NCBI GenBank assembly: GCA_030043395.1
Contig: JASHXW010000570.1
Location: forward strand, 1 to 5,680
Source: Streptosporangiaceae bacterium
GTDB taxonomy: Bacteria > Actinomycetota > Actinomycetes > Streptosporangiales > Streptosporangiaceae
Reading direction: 5' to 3'
Length of the DNA: 5,680 nucleotides
Below, one piece after another: positions 1-5,680 of the stretch (its first letter is position 1; each line of letters opens with the position of its first letter). The translations under genes were made by a program, and so were the position numbers. The notes beneath the pieces were generated by a model. That model was not told the origin of the DNA, made no database searches, and was given only the letters and a program-made list of their open reading frames with translations.

Positions 1-314
1 GCGCATTGCTGGACGATCTCACCTGGCCTGGCCGGAGAGTTCCCGGCGCTCAGCCAGGCGTGGCAGCTACCGAGTGTCGGGTGCCCGGCAAATGGCAGCT
101 CGACGTCGGTGGTGAAGATCCGCAGCTGATAGTCGGCGCCCGGGGCATCCGGCGGCAGGAGGAACGTGGTCTCCGACAGGTTCGTCCAGCGCGCCAGGAG
201 CTGCATCTGCTCTGTCGTGAGGCCTTCGGCGTCGTGCACGACCGCGACCGGGTTGCCGCAGAATGGCTCAGGGCTGAAGACGTCGACCTGGCTGAATCGT
301 CGCTGCACCTTCAT
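1..314 (-). CDS. PhzF-family epimerase/isomerase, N-terminal 104 codons (partial)
   Basis: Translating the minus strand from the ATG at 314-312 gives an open frame that runs off the left edge, so only the first 104 residues are present. The start reads MKVQRRFSQVDVFSPEPFCG and continues with GNPVAVV (20-26), WTNLSETTFLLP (43-54) and ELPFAGHPTLGS (72-83), the hallmark blocks of the PhzF fold. By alignment from memory, Glu48 matches the catalytic Glu45 of Pseudomonas PhzF and His78 matches His74; the catalytic Asp lies beyond the window. PhzF proteins are cytosolic, cofactor-free isomerases with two pseudo-symmetric lobes. The best-known member isomerises a dihydroxyanthranilate in phenazine synthesis, but most family members have unknown substrates, so no phenazine role is claimed. 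The ATG overlaps the stop codon of the upstream gene as ATGA, with no clear Shine-Dalgarno sequence, which points to translational coupling. Family assignment is firm; substrate is unknown. Confidence 0.93.
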   Translation of the reverse strand, partial: MKVQRRFSQVDVFSPEPFCGNPVAVVHDAEGLTTEQMQLLARWTNLSETTFLLPPDAPGADYQLRIFTTDVELPFAGHPTLGSCHAWLSAGNSPARPGEIVQQC

Positions 315-2242
315 GAGTCTGCCATGACGCCGATCGCCGGGTTGGCATCGGCCAGTACCACGCTGCGGCCGTCGCGTGCGGGGTAGCTGACGATCATCGC
401 GGTGACCGGGAGCCGCTGCAGCTCGTCCGGCTCCACCAGGAGCTCCCTGGAACGCTGGGAAGTCCGGCCGAGCGATGAGCTCTCGCCGACGGCCTTGGAC
501 AGGCTGACGCCCCACGACGTTCCGGCGCTGATGCCCTCGGTAAGGGAGGCAGAGGCCGACTCACCCGCCGATGTGCTGTAGTCCCGGCTCGAAGACCTGC
601 TGAAGTCTCCGAACGGTGCGAGCGCCCGGTGCTGCCCCCGGCCGCGGCTGCCTCCCGCGCTGGTGTTCGCGGCGTACGCCCCGGTAGCCGAGATGGCCGT
701 CCCGATCGTGCTGGTGTAGGAGTCACCCCAGGTGCCGGTGACCGACGCGCCGACCGTCTCGGTGAGCTGACCGAGCACGAGGCGATGCTCGGCCCCGATG
801 AGCTCGCTGGCCGCCCGCGCTTGGTCGCCGTTACCTATACGCATGAACGCAATCGCCGCGTGGCCAGTGCCGAGCCTTTCCCGCACTGCGGCGGGAACGG
901 ACCGGAATGCGAGCACCAGGCCAGTGCGCGAGATCGCGCAGGCATCTGTTAGCCGGTCAAGAACATCGCCGCCGAGGCGTTCGGCTCCGAGCAGGAAAAG
1001 CGCGTGCGCCCACGGCTCGGCTGGCGGCGCCTGTCGCAGCATGTGGGTCGCGACGGAGACCAGGTAGGTGCCGATCATCCGGTTGCCGATGACGCCCGCG
1101 CCGCGGTCCAGCGCTGCCACGCGCAGCCTGGTCGACGGCGTCGGCTGACGCGCGGCGCCCAGCCAGTCCAGCCGCCGTAACCTGGCCTCGAGCAGGAACG
1201 CCCGCTCCAGCACGATCCGCTCGCTGGCGCTGCGCCCGAACATCCGGCCGAGTTGCTCAAGCTGCCCGGCAGTGACCAGCCCGGAGCGCAGATCCGCCCC
1301 GTGGTCGCCGACGTCGGCCAGCACCCGTAGCGCGGCAGTCACCTGGGCGATCAGCGGATCGGGCGGCAGCGCGGCGAGCACGCGCTCTAGTAGCGCGCAG
1401 TCGGTGGCGGGGTCGGCGACCGGCTCGGCCAGCCGCGCACCGGAATTATCGGCCTGCGCGGCAGCGCTCGCAGCGAGAGCGAGCACGTCAGCGAGCTCCG
1501 GCCCGCTCAGCCCGGCCCCTAGGTCGAGCTCAGGAAGGTCGTCAGGCAGCACCCAGACGAGCGGCCGGATGCCGGACCGGCGAGCCAGGCCGATCAGGTC
1601 GGCTGCGGCGCACCCTTCGGTCAGGTCCAGGACGGTCACCTCGCCGCCGGCGGTCAGCAACGGAGCGGCGATCGTCACCAGGGCCGCCGACCATCCGGCG
1701 AGAACGCCGCCGGCGATATCAACCCGGTCGATCTGGGCGGGCAGCTCGACGGCGTACCAGGACGGCTGCCGGTCAAGTACCTGCTGGCGCCGCTGCCAGG
1801 CGCGGTAGCCGGCGGCGTGGTCACGCTGGGCGGAAGCGAGGCTGCCTGCCAGCGCGGCGCGGACGGCGGCTAGCCGCTCGCGCTCGGCGGCGACCACTCT
1901 GGCCGTGCGACGTGAGCCCCGCATCACGACGATGGCGCACCATGCCGCGCCGGCCAGGGCCATCGAGGCCCCGAGCCCGGTTGCAACACGATCGGCCGCG
2001 GAATCGATCAGGCCAGCCGGCCATGCGCTGACCAGCAGGATCGCCATCGCAAGGAATGCCATGGCGCCGAGCCTGGCTGGGCGAGTCAGGACCAGGCAGA
2101 GCCGGCGCTGCGCGCGAGTCCAGCCAGGATCGAGCTCTGGCGACCTGATGGCGGCGGGCCTGGCGGGCGGCGGTTCCGGCTCGGTTGACGGCCCAGCGAG
2201 TCGCCAGCCCAGGCAGACTCCGCGCTCTGCCGCGCTCACCAC
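311..2242 (-). CDS. TraG/VirD4-like membrane protein with degenerate ATPase core and Ser-rich insert
   Basis: A 643-residue protein. A proline-rich N-terminus (15-38) is followed by two predicted membrane helices (about 58-80 and 86-107) and a basic, helical stretch (108-155). Residues about 163-235 resemble the first half of a RecA-like coupling-protein domain: VDIAGGVLAGWSAAL (174-188) sits where a P-loop would be but has no GK[ST], and VTVLDLTEG (202-210) is the following strand. The C-terminal half has a Walker-B-like strand (ALFLLGAERL, 414-423) and FMRIGNGDQARAASELIG (466-483), then LTETVG (493-498), typical of the TraM-recognition region of TraD/TraG proteins. A Ser/Gly/Thr-rich insert (about 500-597) precedes the closing block LLVEPDELQRLPVTAM (601-616) and ADANPAIG (631-638). 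Known TraG/VirD4 proteins move DNA or protein through type IV secretion channels; whether this one binds ATP is doubtful. The start is GTG at 2242; the next codon, GTG at 2239, gives a classic GTGA overlap with the upstream stop and may be the true start. Leu355 is a rare TTA codon. Confidence 0.85.
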   Translation of the reverse strand: MVSAAERGVCLGWRLAGPSTEPEPPPARPAAIRSPELDPGWTRAQRRLCLVLTRPARLGAMAFLAMAILLVSAWPAGLIDSAADRVATGLGASMALAGAAWCAIVVMRGSRRTARVVAAERERLAAVRAALAGSLASAQRDHAAGYRAWQRRQQVLDRQPSWYAVELPAQIDRVDIAGGVLAGWSAALVTIAAPLLTAGGEVTVLDLTEGCAAADLIGLARRSGIRPLVWVLPDDLPELDLGAGLSGPELADVLALAASAAAQADNSGARLAEPVADPATDCALLERVLAALPPDPLIAQVTAALRVLADVGDHGADLRSGLVTAGQLEQLGRMFGRSASERIVLERAFLLEARLRRLDWLGAARQPTPSTRLRVAALDRGAGVIGNRMIGTYLVSVATHMLRQAPPAEPWAHALFLLGAERLGGDVLDRLTDACAISRTGLVLAFRSVPAAVRERLGTGHAAIAFMRIGNGDQARAASELIGAEHRLVLGQLTETVGASVTGTWGDSYTSTIGTAISATGAYAANTSAGGSRGRGQHRALAPFGDFSRSSSRDYSTSAGESASASLTEGISAGTSWGVSLSKAVGESSSLGRTSQRSRELLVEPDELQRLPVTAMIVSYPARDGRSVVLADANPAIGVMADS

Positions 2243-3702
2243 GCCGCCCGTGCAATCTCAGCCCGGCTGTTCGGCCGCCGAACCCGCACGAGGACCGTGC
2301 CCGGCTCGACCGTGCCCGAGTCAAGCGAGTTCGGGCCAAACGACTGCGAGCCGAGAGAGTCCCGGCCGAGGGCGTCCGGGTCGAACGAGTACGGACTGGC
2401 CGGCCTCGCATCTGGCGGGCCGCCGCGAATAAGCGTCACGTTCAGGCGCGTCGTCAGGTCAGCCGCGAGAGTGCCGTCCGTCGTGCTGAGCACGACGGCT
2501 GCGCCTGCCGAGGCTCCCAGCTCGCAAAGTCGAGCAAGCTGGCCTTGCTCGATGGCCTCGCATCCATTGATCCAGACCAGGCAATCGGTCGGCCCGAGTA
2601 ACGGGGAATGGTCGCCGAGAATCCGGACTAGACCCGAGACAGCTAACTCTGCAGTGCCCCTGTTACGCCGACCTAGCGAATGCAATACAACACCCCGGCC
2701 TGTCAAGGCGTCGGCAGGCCACTCGCGATCAGGGCGGACGGCTGCACCTGCCAAGCGGGTGCAGGCGTCCGGGATCATGGCGGGGAGCTTCTCAAAACCG
2801 CGAGCGCCCCCTATTAGCCGGAGCGGCGCTCCGCACTGCGAGCAGGCCAGCACGATGCGTGACTCCAGGAGCCGGGCCGACTCCCCTCGCTGCGCTGGGG
2901 GCACGAGTTGTCCGGCCCGTTCGTCGCCGAGCGACGCTACGTCGACGATGAGGACGGACTTACGGTGCGCGATGGCGGCTACCGCCAGCGCGAGTGCTGT
3001 CCGCGTTACCGCCGCTGCGTCCTGGCCAGTGCAGAGCACGCCACCCTGCGCTTCCTGCCAGGAGACCGACACGCGGCGCGCAGTGCGGGGAGCAAGTCCG
3101 ATGCAGGCGCCGTCCCACGTGGCTACCTCGCCTCGGCGCAGCGACATGACCAGGTAGCCGCGCCGGGCCACGACCAGCAGGCCGGATCGGTAGTCCGCTG
3201 CAGGTCGCCGTGAACCACCAGGCCACCTCTGGCCGCCTTCACCCTTCGGACCACCGACCCGCTCAAGCCAGACGAACATGAGTACCTGCGCCGACGCCGC
3301 CATGAGCGCGAGCGGAAGCTGGGAAGGAAGCCAGTCACGCCAGTTCGAGAGCAGGACCGGCAGGCTTGCCAGTCGGCGCACGAGCGGTTCGCCCGCGGTC
3401 AAGTGCCGCTCCAGCGCGGCCGCGATGGCCGCGTAACCGGCGACCGACGGCCGGATTCCGAGGCTGAGCGTCCAGATCACGCCGGCGACGGCGGGCCAGG
3501 CGAGCCAGAGCGGATGCCAGCGGCCCAGCCTGTTGACGGCCAGTAAGAAGATGACGAGGCCGAGCGTCAGCTGAGCGACCGCGAGCTGCAGCAGGATGGC
3601 GACGATGGCCGCGGCAGCAGACAAGTCACGTGCCGATAAGCCACGTGCCGATGACGCCGGTCGCCAAGGCGCTCGCCGCATGTCCAGTCGATCGGGCCAC
3701 AT
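2236..3702 (-). CDS. Coupling-protein-like membrane protein (degenerate TraD/VirD4-type ATPase fold)
   Basis: A 488-residue protein with ATG start at 3702. It has three predicted membrane helices (about 29-55, 62-84 and 124-147) and then a cytosolic part. GGVLCTGQDAAAVTRTALAL (220-239) lies where a P-loop is expected but lacks the Gly-Lys-Ser/Thr signature; RKSVLIVDVASLGD (247-260) is the following strand with an acidic end. CLVWINGCEAI (374-384) looks like a Walker-B strand and VVLSTTDG (403-410) like a sensor strand. CSQC (287-290) is a lone Cys pair, which could be half of a zinc knuckle. Residues 438-472 are 5-residue repeats. The layout matches the first member of paired actinobacterial conjugation-like proteins, and the next gene encodes a larger relative; the two may form one membrane complex (inference). 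No good Shine-Dalgarno sequence precedes ATG 3702, so Met8 (ATG at 3681) is an alternative start. Four Leu codons (22, 53, 353, 368) are TTA, unlike the neighbours. Function is not established. Confidence 0.8.
   Translation of the reverse strand: MWPDRLDMRRAPWRPASSARGLSARDLSAAAAIVAILLQLAVAQLTLGLVIFLLAVNRLGRWHPLWLAWPAVAGVIWTLSLGIRPSVAGYAAIAAALERHLTAGEPLVRRLASLPVLLSNWRDWLPSQLPLALMAASAQVLMFVWLERVGGPKGEGGQRWPGGSRRPAADYRSGLLVVARRGYLVMSLRRGEVATWDGACIGLAPRTARRVSVSWQEAQGGVLCTGQDAAAVTRTALALAVAAIAHRKSVLIVDVASLGDERAGQLVPPAQRGESARLLESRIVLACSQCGAPLRLIGGARGFEKLPAMIPDACTRLAGAAVRPDREWPADALTGRGVVLHSLGRRNRGTAELAVSGLVRILGDHSPLLGPTDCLVWINGCEAIEQGQLARLCELGASAGAAVVLSTTDGTLAADLTTRLNVTLIRGGPPDARPASPYSFDPDALGRDSLGSQSFGPNSLDSGTVEPGTVLVRVRRPNSRAEIARAAW
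2290..2394 (-). repeat. Seven degenerate 15-bp tandem units (5-residue repeats)
   Basis: Within the 3' end of the 488-residue gene the protein runs in 5-residue steps: PYSFD, PDALG, RDSLG, SQSFG, PNSLD, SGTVE, PGTVL. Each unit follows x-[polar]-[S/A/T]-[F/L/V]-[G/D/E], and the DNA repeats with a 15-bp period; the middle units are most alike. It resembles pentapeptide-repeat proteins, but the small and polar residues are in swapped order compared with the usual A(D/N)Lxx unit, so a beta-helix fold is not assured. It lies after the ATPase-like core, close to the C-terminus. Confidence 0.7.
3627..3652 (-). repeat. Two-copy 15-bp direct repeat near the start of the 488-residue gene
   Basis: CACGTGCCGAT occurs at 3627-3637 and again, identically, at 3642-3652, a 15-bp period. 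In the protein it gives SARGL-SARDL-SA (18-29), just before the first membrane helix. The period is the same as that of the repeat at the other end of this gene. The rare TTA codon for Leu22 lies between the two copies. Confidence 0.6.
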
Positions 3703-3742
3703 GCTGCATCAAGATAGCCGTGCGAGGCTGCCTTCCGCTGCG

Positions 3743-4609
3743 CTACTGCCCGACCGCCGGCTTTCCCATCGCGGTCCACTCTTCGAGCGCGTCCTCGTCC
3801 TGCACCGGGTCGTCGGACAGCGCGTCGGCGAGGACGACGGTCCGCAACGGCGCCGAGCTGTCGGCAAGGTCGACGACTATCCGGAACAGGTCCGCTCGCA
3901 GGGCGGCCACGGTCAGCGCGACCGGCTGGCCGGAGCCGGGGACGTCGAATCGCACGGTCACCAGCACCGCCGGCTGGCCGGCGCCCAGGCGCAGGCCCCT
4001 GGCGACCGACGAAGGCGGCGGCTGCATCTCCAGGTGCAGGGCGGCCGGCACGCCAAGCGGTGACGGATCGTCGGCGGCATGCACGGGGCTCGCCATGAGC
4101 AAGTCAGCCACCATGGCGCCGCCTCCGCCGTTGATCTCGCCAAGTTGCCCGGCCGCCTGCTCGGTCAGGTAGGTGGTCGAGATCGCGGCGGGATCCGCGT
4201 TGATGACCCAGTGGCACTTCACCGTGCAGACCATGGCCGTCGGCGCGATGCCCAGCGCCCAGCCGATGTCCTCGGGAGCGCGGCGCCAGGTGACCTTGCG
4301 GCTCCGGCAGGTGACGTCGCTGCCCATGGGATCCACGTGCGCCCCGAGCCTCCGCACGCCCTGGATGGGGACCAGGAATTCGGCGGGGCTCGCGCGGTAA
4401 AGCTGCCCGTCAGGAAGCTGGCGGATCAGGTGCCTGGCGGCGAGTTCCTTGACAGCGGCCTCTACCTGGGCCGGCCGCACGTCGTAGCGGCGGGCGAGCG
4501 CACTCGGCCTTGGCAGCCGCCAGCCCGGCTCATGGTGGACGAGCGCAGCGGCAAGCCTGTCCGCGAGCACGCCGGCGACGTCAGGCCTGTCGTCGCCTGG
4601 GTATGCCAC
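3743..4609 (-). CDS. GntR-family (HutC-like) transcriptional regulator with UTRA domain
   Basis: A 288-residue protein. Residues about 10-75 form a GntR winged helix-turn-helix: VLADRLAAALV, then GWRLPRPSALARRYDVRP (29-46) and VEAAVKELAARHLIRQLPDG (49-68). The LPRPS-LARRYDVRPAQVEAAVKEL pattern matches the family's LPSERELA...VSR-TVR-AL...G signature. Residues about 84-245 form a UTRA-type ligand-binding domain, including WALGIAP (117-123), ISTTYLTEQAAGQL (143-156) and LHLEMQPPPSSVARGLRLGA (191-210), as in HutC-group members that sense small molecules. A tail after about residue 250 is acidic and ends EDALEEWTAMGKPAVGQ. GntR regulators are common repressors of transfer genes in actinobacterial mobile elements, and this one precedes two TraG-like genes by only 40 bases, so control of that operon, including itself, is the simplest reading; the ligand is unknown. 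The start is GTG at 4609, the only standard start in frame before the DNA-binding domain. Confidence 0.9.
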   Translation of the reverse strand: MAYPGDDRPDVAGVLADRLAAALVHHEPGWRLPRPSALARRYDVRPAQVEAAVKELAARHLIRQLPDGQLYRASPAEFLVPIQGVRRLGAHVDPMGSDVTCRSRKVTWRRAPEDIGWALGIAPTAMVCTVKCHWVINADPAAISTTYLTEQAAGQLGEINGGGGAMVADLLMASPVHAADDPSPLGVPAALHLEMQPPPSSVARGLRLGAGQPAVLVTVRFDVPGSGQPVALTVAALRADLFRIVVDLADSSAPLRTVVLADALSDDPVQDEDALEEWTAMGKPAVGQ

Positions 4610-4630
4610 GGGAACCCGCCTTCCGCTAAA

Positions 4631-4637
4631 TCCTCCT
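4631..4637 (-). promoter_or_regulatory. Strong Shine-Dalgarno-like AGGAGGA, misplaced
   Basis: The minus strand carries AGGAGGA, a near-perfect ribosome binding sequence, but the nearest start in frame with the GntR gene (GTG 4609) is 21 bases further on, and no ATG, GTG or TTG lies at normal spacing. The start at 4609 instead has only AAGG about nine bases before it. The sequence either is chance or serves a non-standard start. Confidence 0.3.
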
Positions 4638-4659
4638 GCCAGCGGTCGGCTGGCGTGTT

Positions 4660-4667
4660 GTATATGT
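4660..4667. promoter_or_regulatory. Candidate GntR operator half-site
   Basis: The plus strand reads GTATATGT, which fits six of eight positions of the HutC-group operator pattern GTxTAxAC as recalled from the literature. It lies about 50 bases before the regulator's own start, where an autoregulatory site would be expected. It is not a full palindrome, so this is a weak call based on position and partial match. Confidence 0.22.
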
Positions 4668-4705
4668 TCTAGGCATCTGAGGTATCCGGAAGCTGAACTC
4701 CAGGT

Positions 4706-4725
4706 AATGCGTCCGGCAACGCATT
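4706..4725 (-). terminator. Perfect inverted repeat after pstA; possible terminator or operator
   Basis: AATGCGT and ACGCATT are exact reverse complements separated by six bases, giving a 7-bp hairpin that begins 22 bases after the pstA stop codon. No T-tract follows on the minus strand (the next bases are ACCTGG), so it would be a weak intrinsic terminator, although actinobacterial terminators often lack the T-tract. A 20-bp dyad of this shape could equally be a binding site for a dimeric regulator. Confidence 0.4.
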
Positions 4726-4747
4726 TCAGCGAATTGGCGACAAGTTC

Positions 4748-5668
4748 TCATCGGTCGGCATGCCGCCGCGATCGCCAGATGATCACCCGTCCGGCCAGGA
4801 TGAGGATCAGGACGAGCATCAGCAGCAGGAAGGCCGAGTCGTAGGACAGATGCTGCGATGCGGGACCGTACTGGTAGAAGGACCAGATCGGATAGGTCAG
4901 GTAACCGATCGGCGCGTTAGTCAGGTGCGCCGTCGGGTTGAAGTCCGACCAGCCAGCCGTGAACAGCAACGGAGCGGTCTCGCCGACCGTGATCGCGGTC
5001 GCGACCAGCAGGCCGGTGACGATCCCCGGCAGCGCGGTCTTGAGCACGATCTTGCGCAGCGTCCAGCCCGATCGCAGGCCCAGCGCCTCGGCGCCCTCCC
5101 GGTAGTTAGTCGGCACCTGGGCAAGGGCGGTCTCGGTCGCCTTCGCGATGTACGGGATCGCGATGACCGACAGCACGATCACGGCGGGAAGCAGGCCGAA
5201 TCCCCAGTGGAAGAACCCGACCACCAGGGTCACGTAGGCGACGTACCCGAGCACGACCGACGGGATGCCCGAAAGCACCTCGTACCCGGAGCGCAGGACG
5301 CCCTTGTGCCGGCCGACCGCGTACTCGGCGAGGTAGACGCCGGTCAGGACGCTGATCGTGCCGGCCACGACCAGCACGCCGACGGTGATCACGAGGGTGC
5401 CGAGTATCGCCTGCTGCAGCCCGCCCGTGTCGCCCACCGTCTTGGTGGTGAACACGCTGAACGAGAAGTGCGGCACAGCGCGGAAGATGATCCCGCCAGC
5501 CAGCCACACGGTCGGGACGATCACGATCGCCAGGGCAAGGAAGCACAGGGCCCAGAACACCCAGTTGCCGACCTTGCGGCGCAGCGGGACCGCCGGCCAG
5601 CTGAACTCGCCGGTGACGCCGGAAGCCTGCCTGCCGGCCGGTGCGCTACTCGCCGATGCGTCGCTCAT
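4748..5668 (-). CDS. pstA: Phosphate ABC transporter permease PstA
   Basis: A 306-residue integral membrane protein, a normal length for PstA. It forms the phosphate channel in the cytoplasmic membrane with PstC, fed by the binding protein PstS and powered by the ATPase PstB. After a 35-residue Ser/Ala-rich cytosolic tail, about six membrane helices are visible (roughly 36-60, 89-112, 131-152, 157-176, 214-234 and 276-297). The EAA loop that docks on PstB is clear: [20 protein letters not shown] (189-208), followed by [18 protein letters not shown] (230-239) and [10 protein letters not shown] (256-265) are characteristic of PstA. The ATG at 5668 is preceded by GAGGA (5677-5673). A TGA at 5678-5676 could be the end of pstC, but that frame cannot be verified from 12 bases. 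No pstB follows, so the ATPase must be encoded upstream or elsewhere. Pst operons are usually induced by phosphate starvation; no control site is inside this window. Confidence 0.96.
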   Translation of the reverse strand: MSDASASSAPAGRQASGVTGEFSWPAVPLRRKVGNWVFWALCFLALAIVIVPTVWLAGGIIFRAVPHFSFSVFTTKTVGDTGGLQQAILGTLVITVGVLVVAGTISVLTGVYLAEYAVGRHKGVLRSGYEVLSGIPSVVLGYVAYVTLVVGFFHWGFGLLPAVIVLSVIAIPYIAKATETALAQVPTNYREGAEALGLRSGWTLRKIVLKTALPGIVTGLLVATAITVGETAPLLFTAGWSDFNPTAHLTNAPIGYLTYPIWSFYQYGPASQHLSYDSAFLLLMLVLILILAGRVIIWRSRRHADR

Positions 5669-5672
5669 GGCG

Positions 5673-5677
5673 TCCTC
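5673..5677 (-). promoter_or_regulatory. Ribosome binding site of pstA
   Basis: The minus strand reads GAGGACGCCATG, putting GAGGA four bases before the pstA ATG. The spacing is a little short but usable, and it supports the start at 5668. Confidence 0.6.
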
Positions 5678-5680
5678 ACA

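Larger units (their letters stand above)
4610..4747 (-). promoter_or_regulatory. Intergenic region between pstA and the GntR regulator; likely operon promoter
   Basis: This 138-base gap is the longest non-coding stretch in the window and is less GC-rich than the genes around it. It is the only place where a promoter for the GntR-led operon is likely. The stretch around 4660-4672 (minus strand TAGAACATATACAACA) offers TAGAAC or TATACA as weak -10 candidates, but no convincing -35 was found at the right distance. The region may also hold the end of the pst transcript (see the inverted repeat at 4706-4725). Read-through from pstA cannot be excluded. Confidence 0.4.

Noticed and set aside
6..386. 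126-codon plus-strand frame at the left edge
   Set aside because: The opposite strand encodes a clear PhzF N-terminus with catalytic Glu and His motifs; the plus-strand product has no recognisable features.
2185..2601. Plus-strand frame with a repeating Arg/Val 5-residue pattern
   Set aside because: The pattern is only the complementary reading of the 15-bp repeat in the 488-residue gene.
2297..3157. 286-codon open frame on the plus strand
   Set aside because: It lies entirely opposite the 488-residue gene, whose protein has coherent membrane helices and domain strands. The plus-strand product is Ser/Arg/Pro-rich without recognisable domains, as expected for a GC-rich antisense shadow.
4079..4672. 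197-codon plus-strand frame crossing the GntR start
   Set aside because: It is opposite the GntR gene, whose wHTH and UTRA domains are clear; no ribosome binding site or domain supports the plus-strand frame.
4610..4747. PHO box (GTTCACC-like direct repeats) near pstA
   Set aside because: Only one loose match (GTTCAGC on the minus strand) was seen and the 11-base-spaced second copy is absent. The pst promoter should lie upstream of pstS, outside the window.
1..5680. Integrated conjugative element with att sites, integrase or replication gene
   Set aside because: The GntR and TraG-like genes suggested an AICE-type element, but no integrase, excisionase, FtsK-like Tra with intact Walker motifs, tRNA gene or flanking direct repeat is present in the window.

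Overview
The window is very GC-rich, with tightly packed genes, GTG starts and 4-7 base overlaps, which fits an actinobacterium (Actinomycetota) of the Streptomyces/Streptosporangiales kind. The genus cannot be fixed from this sequence. Every real gene lies on the minus strand, so transcription runs from right to left.

Right part (4748-5668): a complete pstA, the permease subunit of the high-affinity phosphate ABC transporter. It is probably preceded by pstC just outside the window. No pstB follows it. The 138-base gap at 4610-4747 holds a perfect 7-bp inverted repeat (possible pstA terminator or operator), an AT-rich patch that partly matches HutC-type GntR operators, and a strong but badly placed Shine-Dalgarno-like sequence.

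Middle and left part (4609 down to 1): four genes that look like one operon. First is a GntR/HutC-family regulator with a UTRA domain. After 40 bases comes a 488-residue membrane protein resembling a conjugative coupling-protein ATPase without a recognisable P-loop lysine. It overlaps a 643-residue membrane protein with a TraG/VirD4-type C-terminal half (TraM-recognition-like region), a degenerate nucleotide-binding core and a long Ser/Gly/Thr-rich insert. That gene's stop codon overlaps, as ATGA, the start of a PhzF-family isomerase gene that is cut off by the left edge after 104 codons; this last gene is too truncated to appear as a complete reading frame.

The most interesting unit is the coupled pair of degenerate TraG/VirD4-like proteins. 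They sit beside a GntR regulator, as transfer genes of actinobacterial conjugative elements often do, yet they lack intact Walker motifs and are joined to a metabolic-type enzyme. Together they carry five rare TTA leucine codons, while none was found in the flanking genes, suggesting bldA-type control or a different origin. The 488-residue protein also contains two sets of 15-bp (5-residue) tandem repeats. No RNA genes, insertion sequences, CRISPR arrays or integrase genes were seen.
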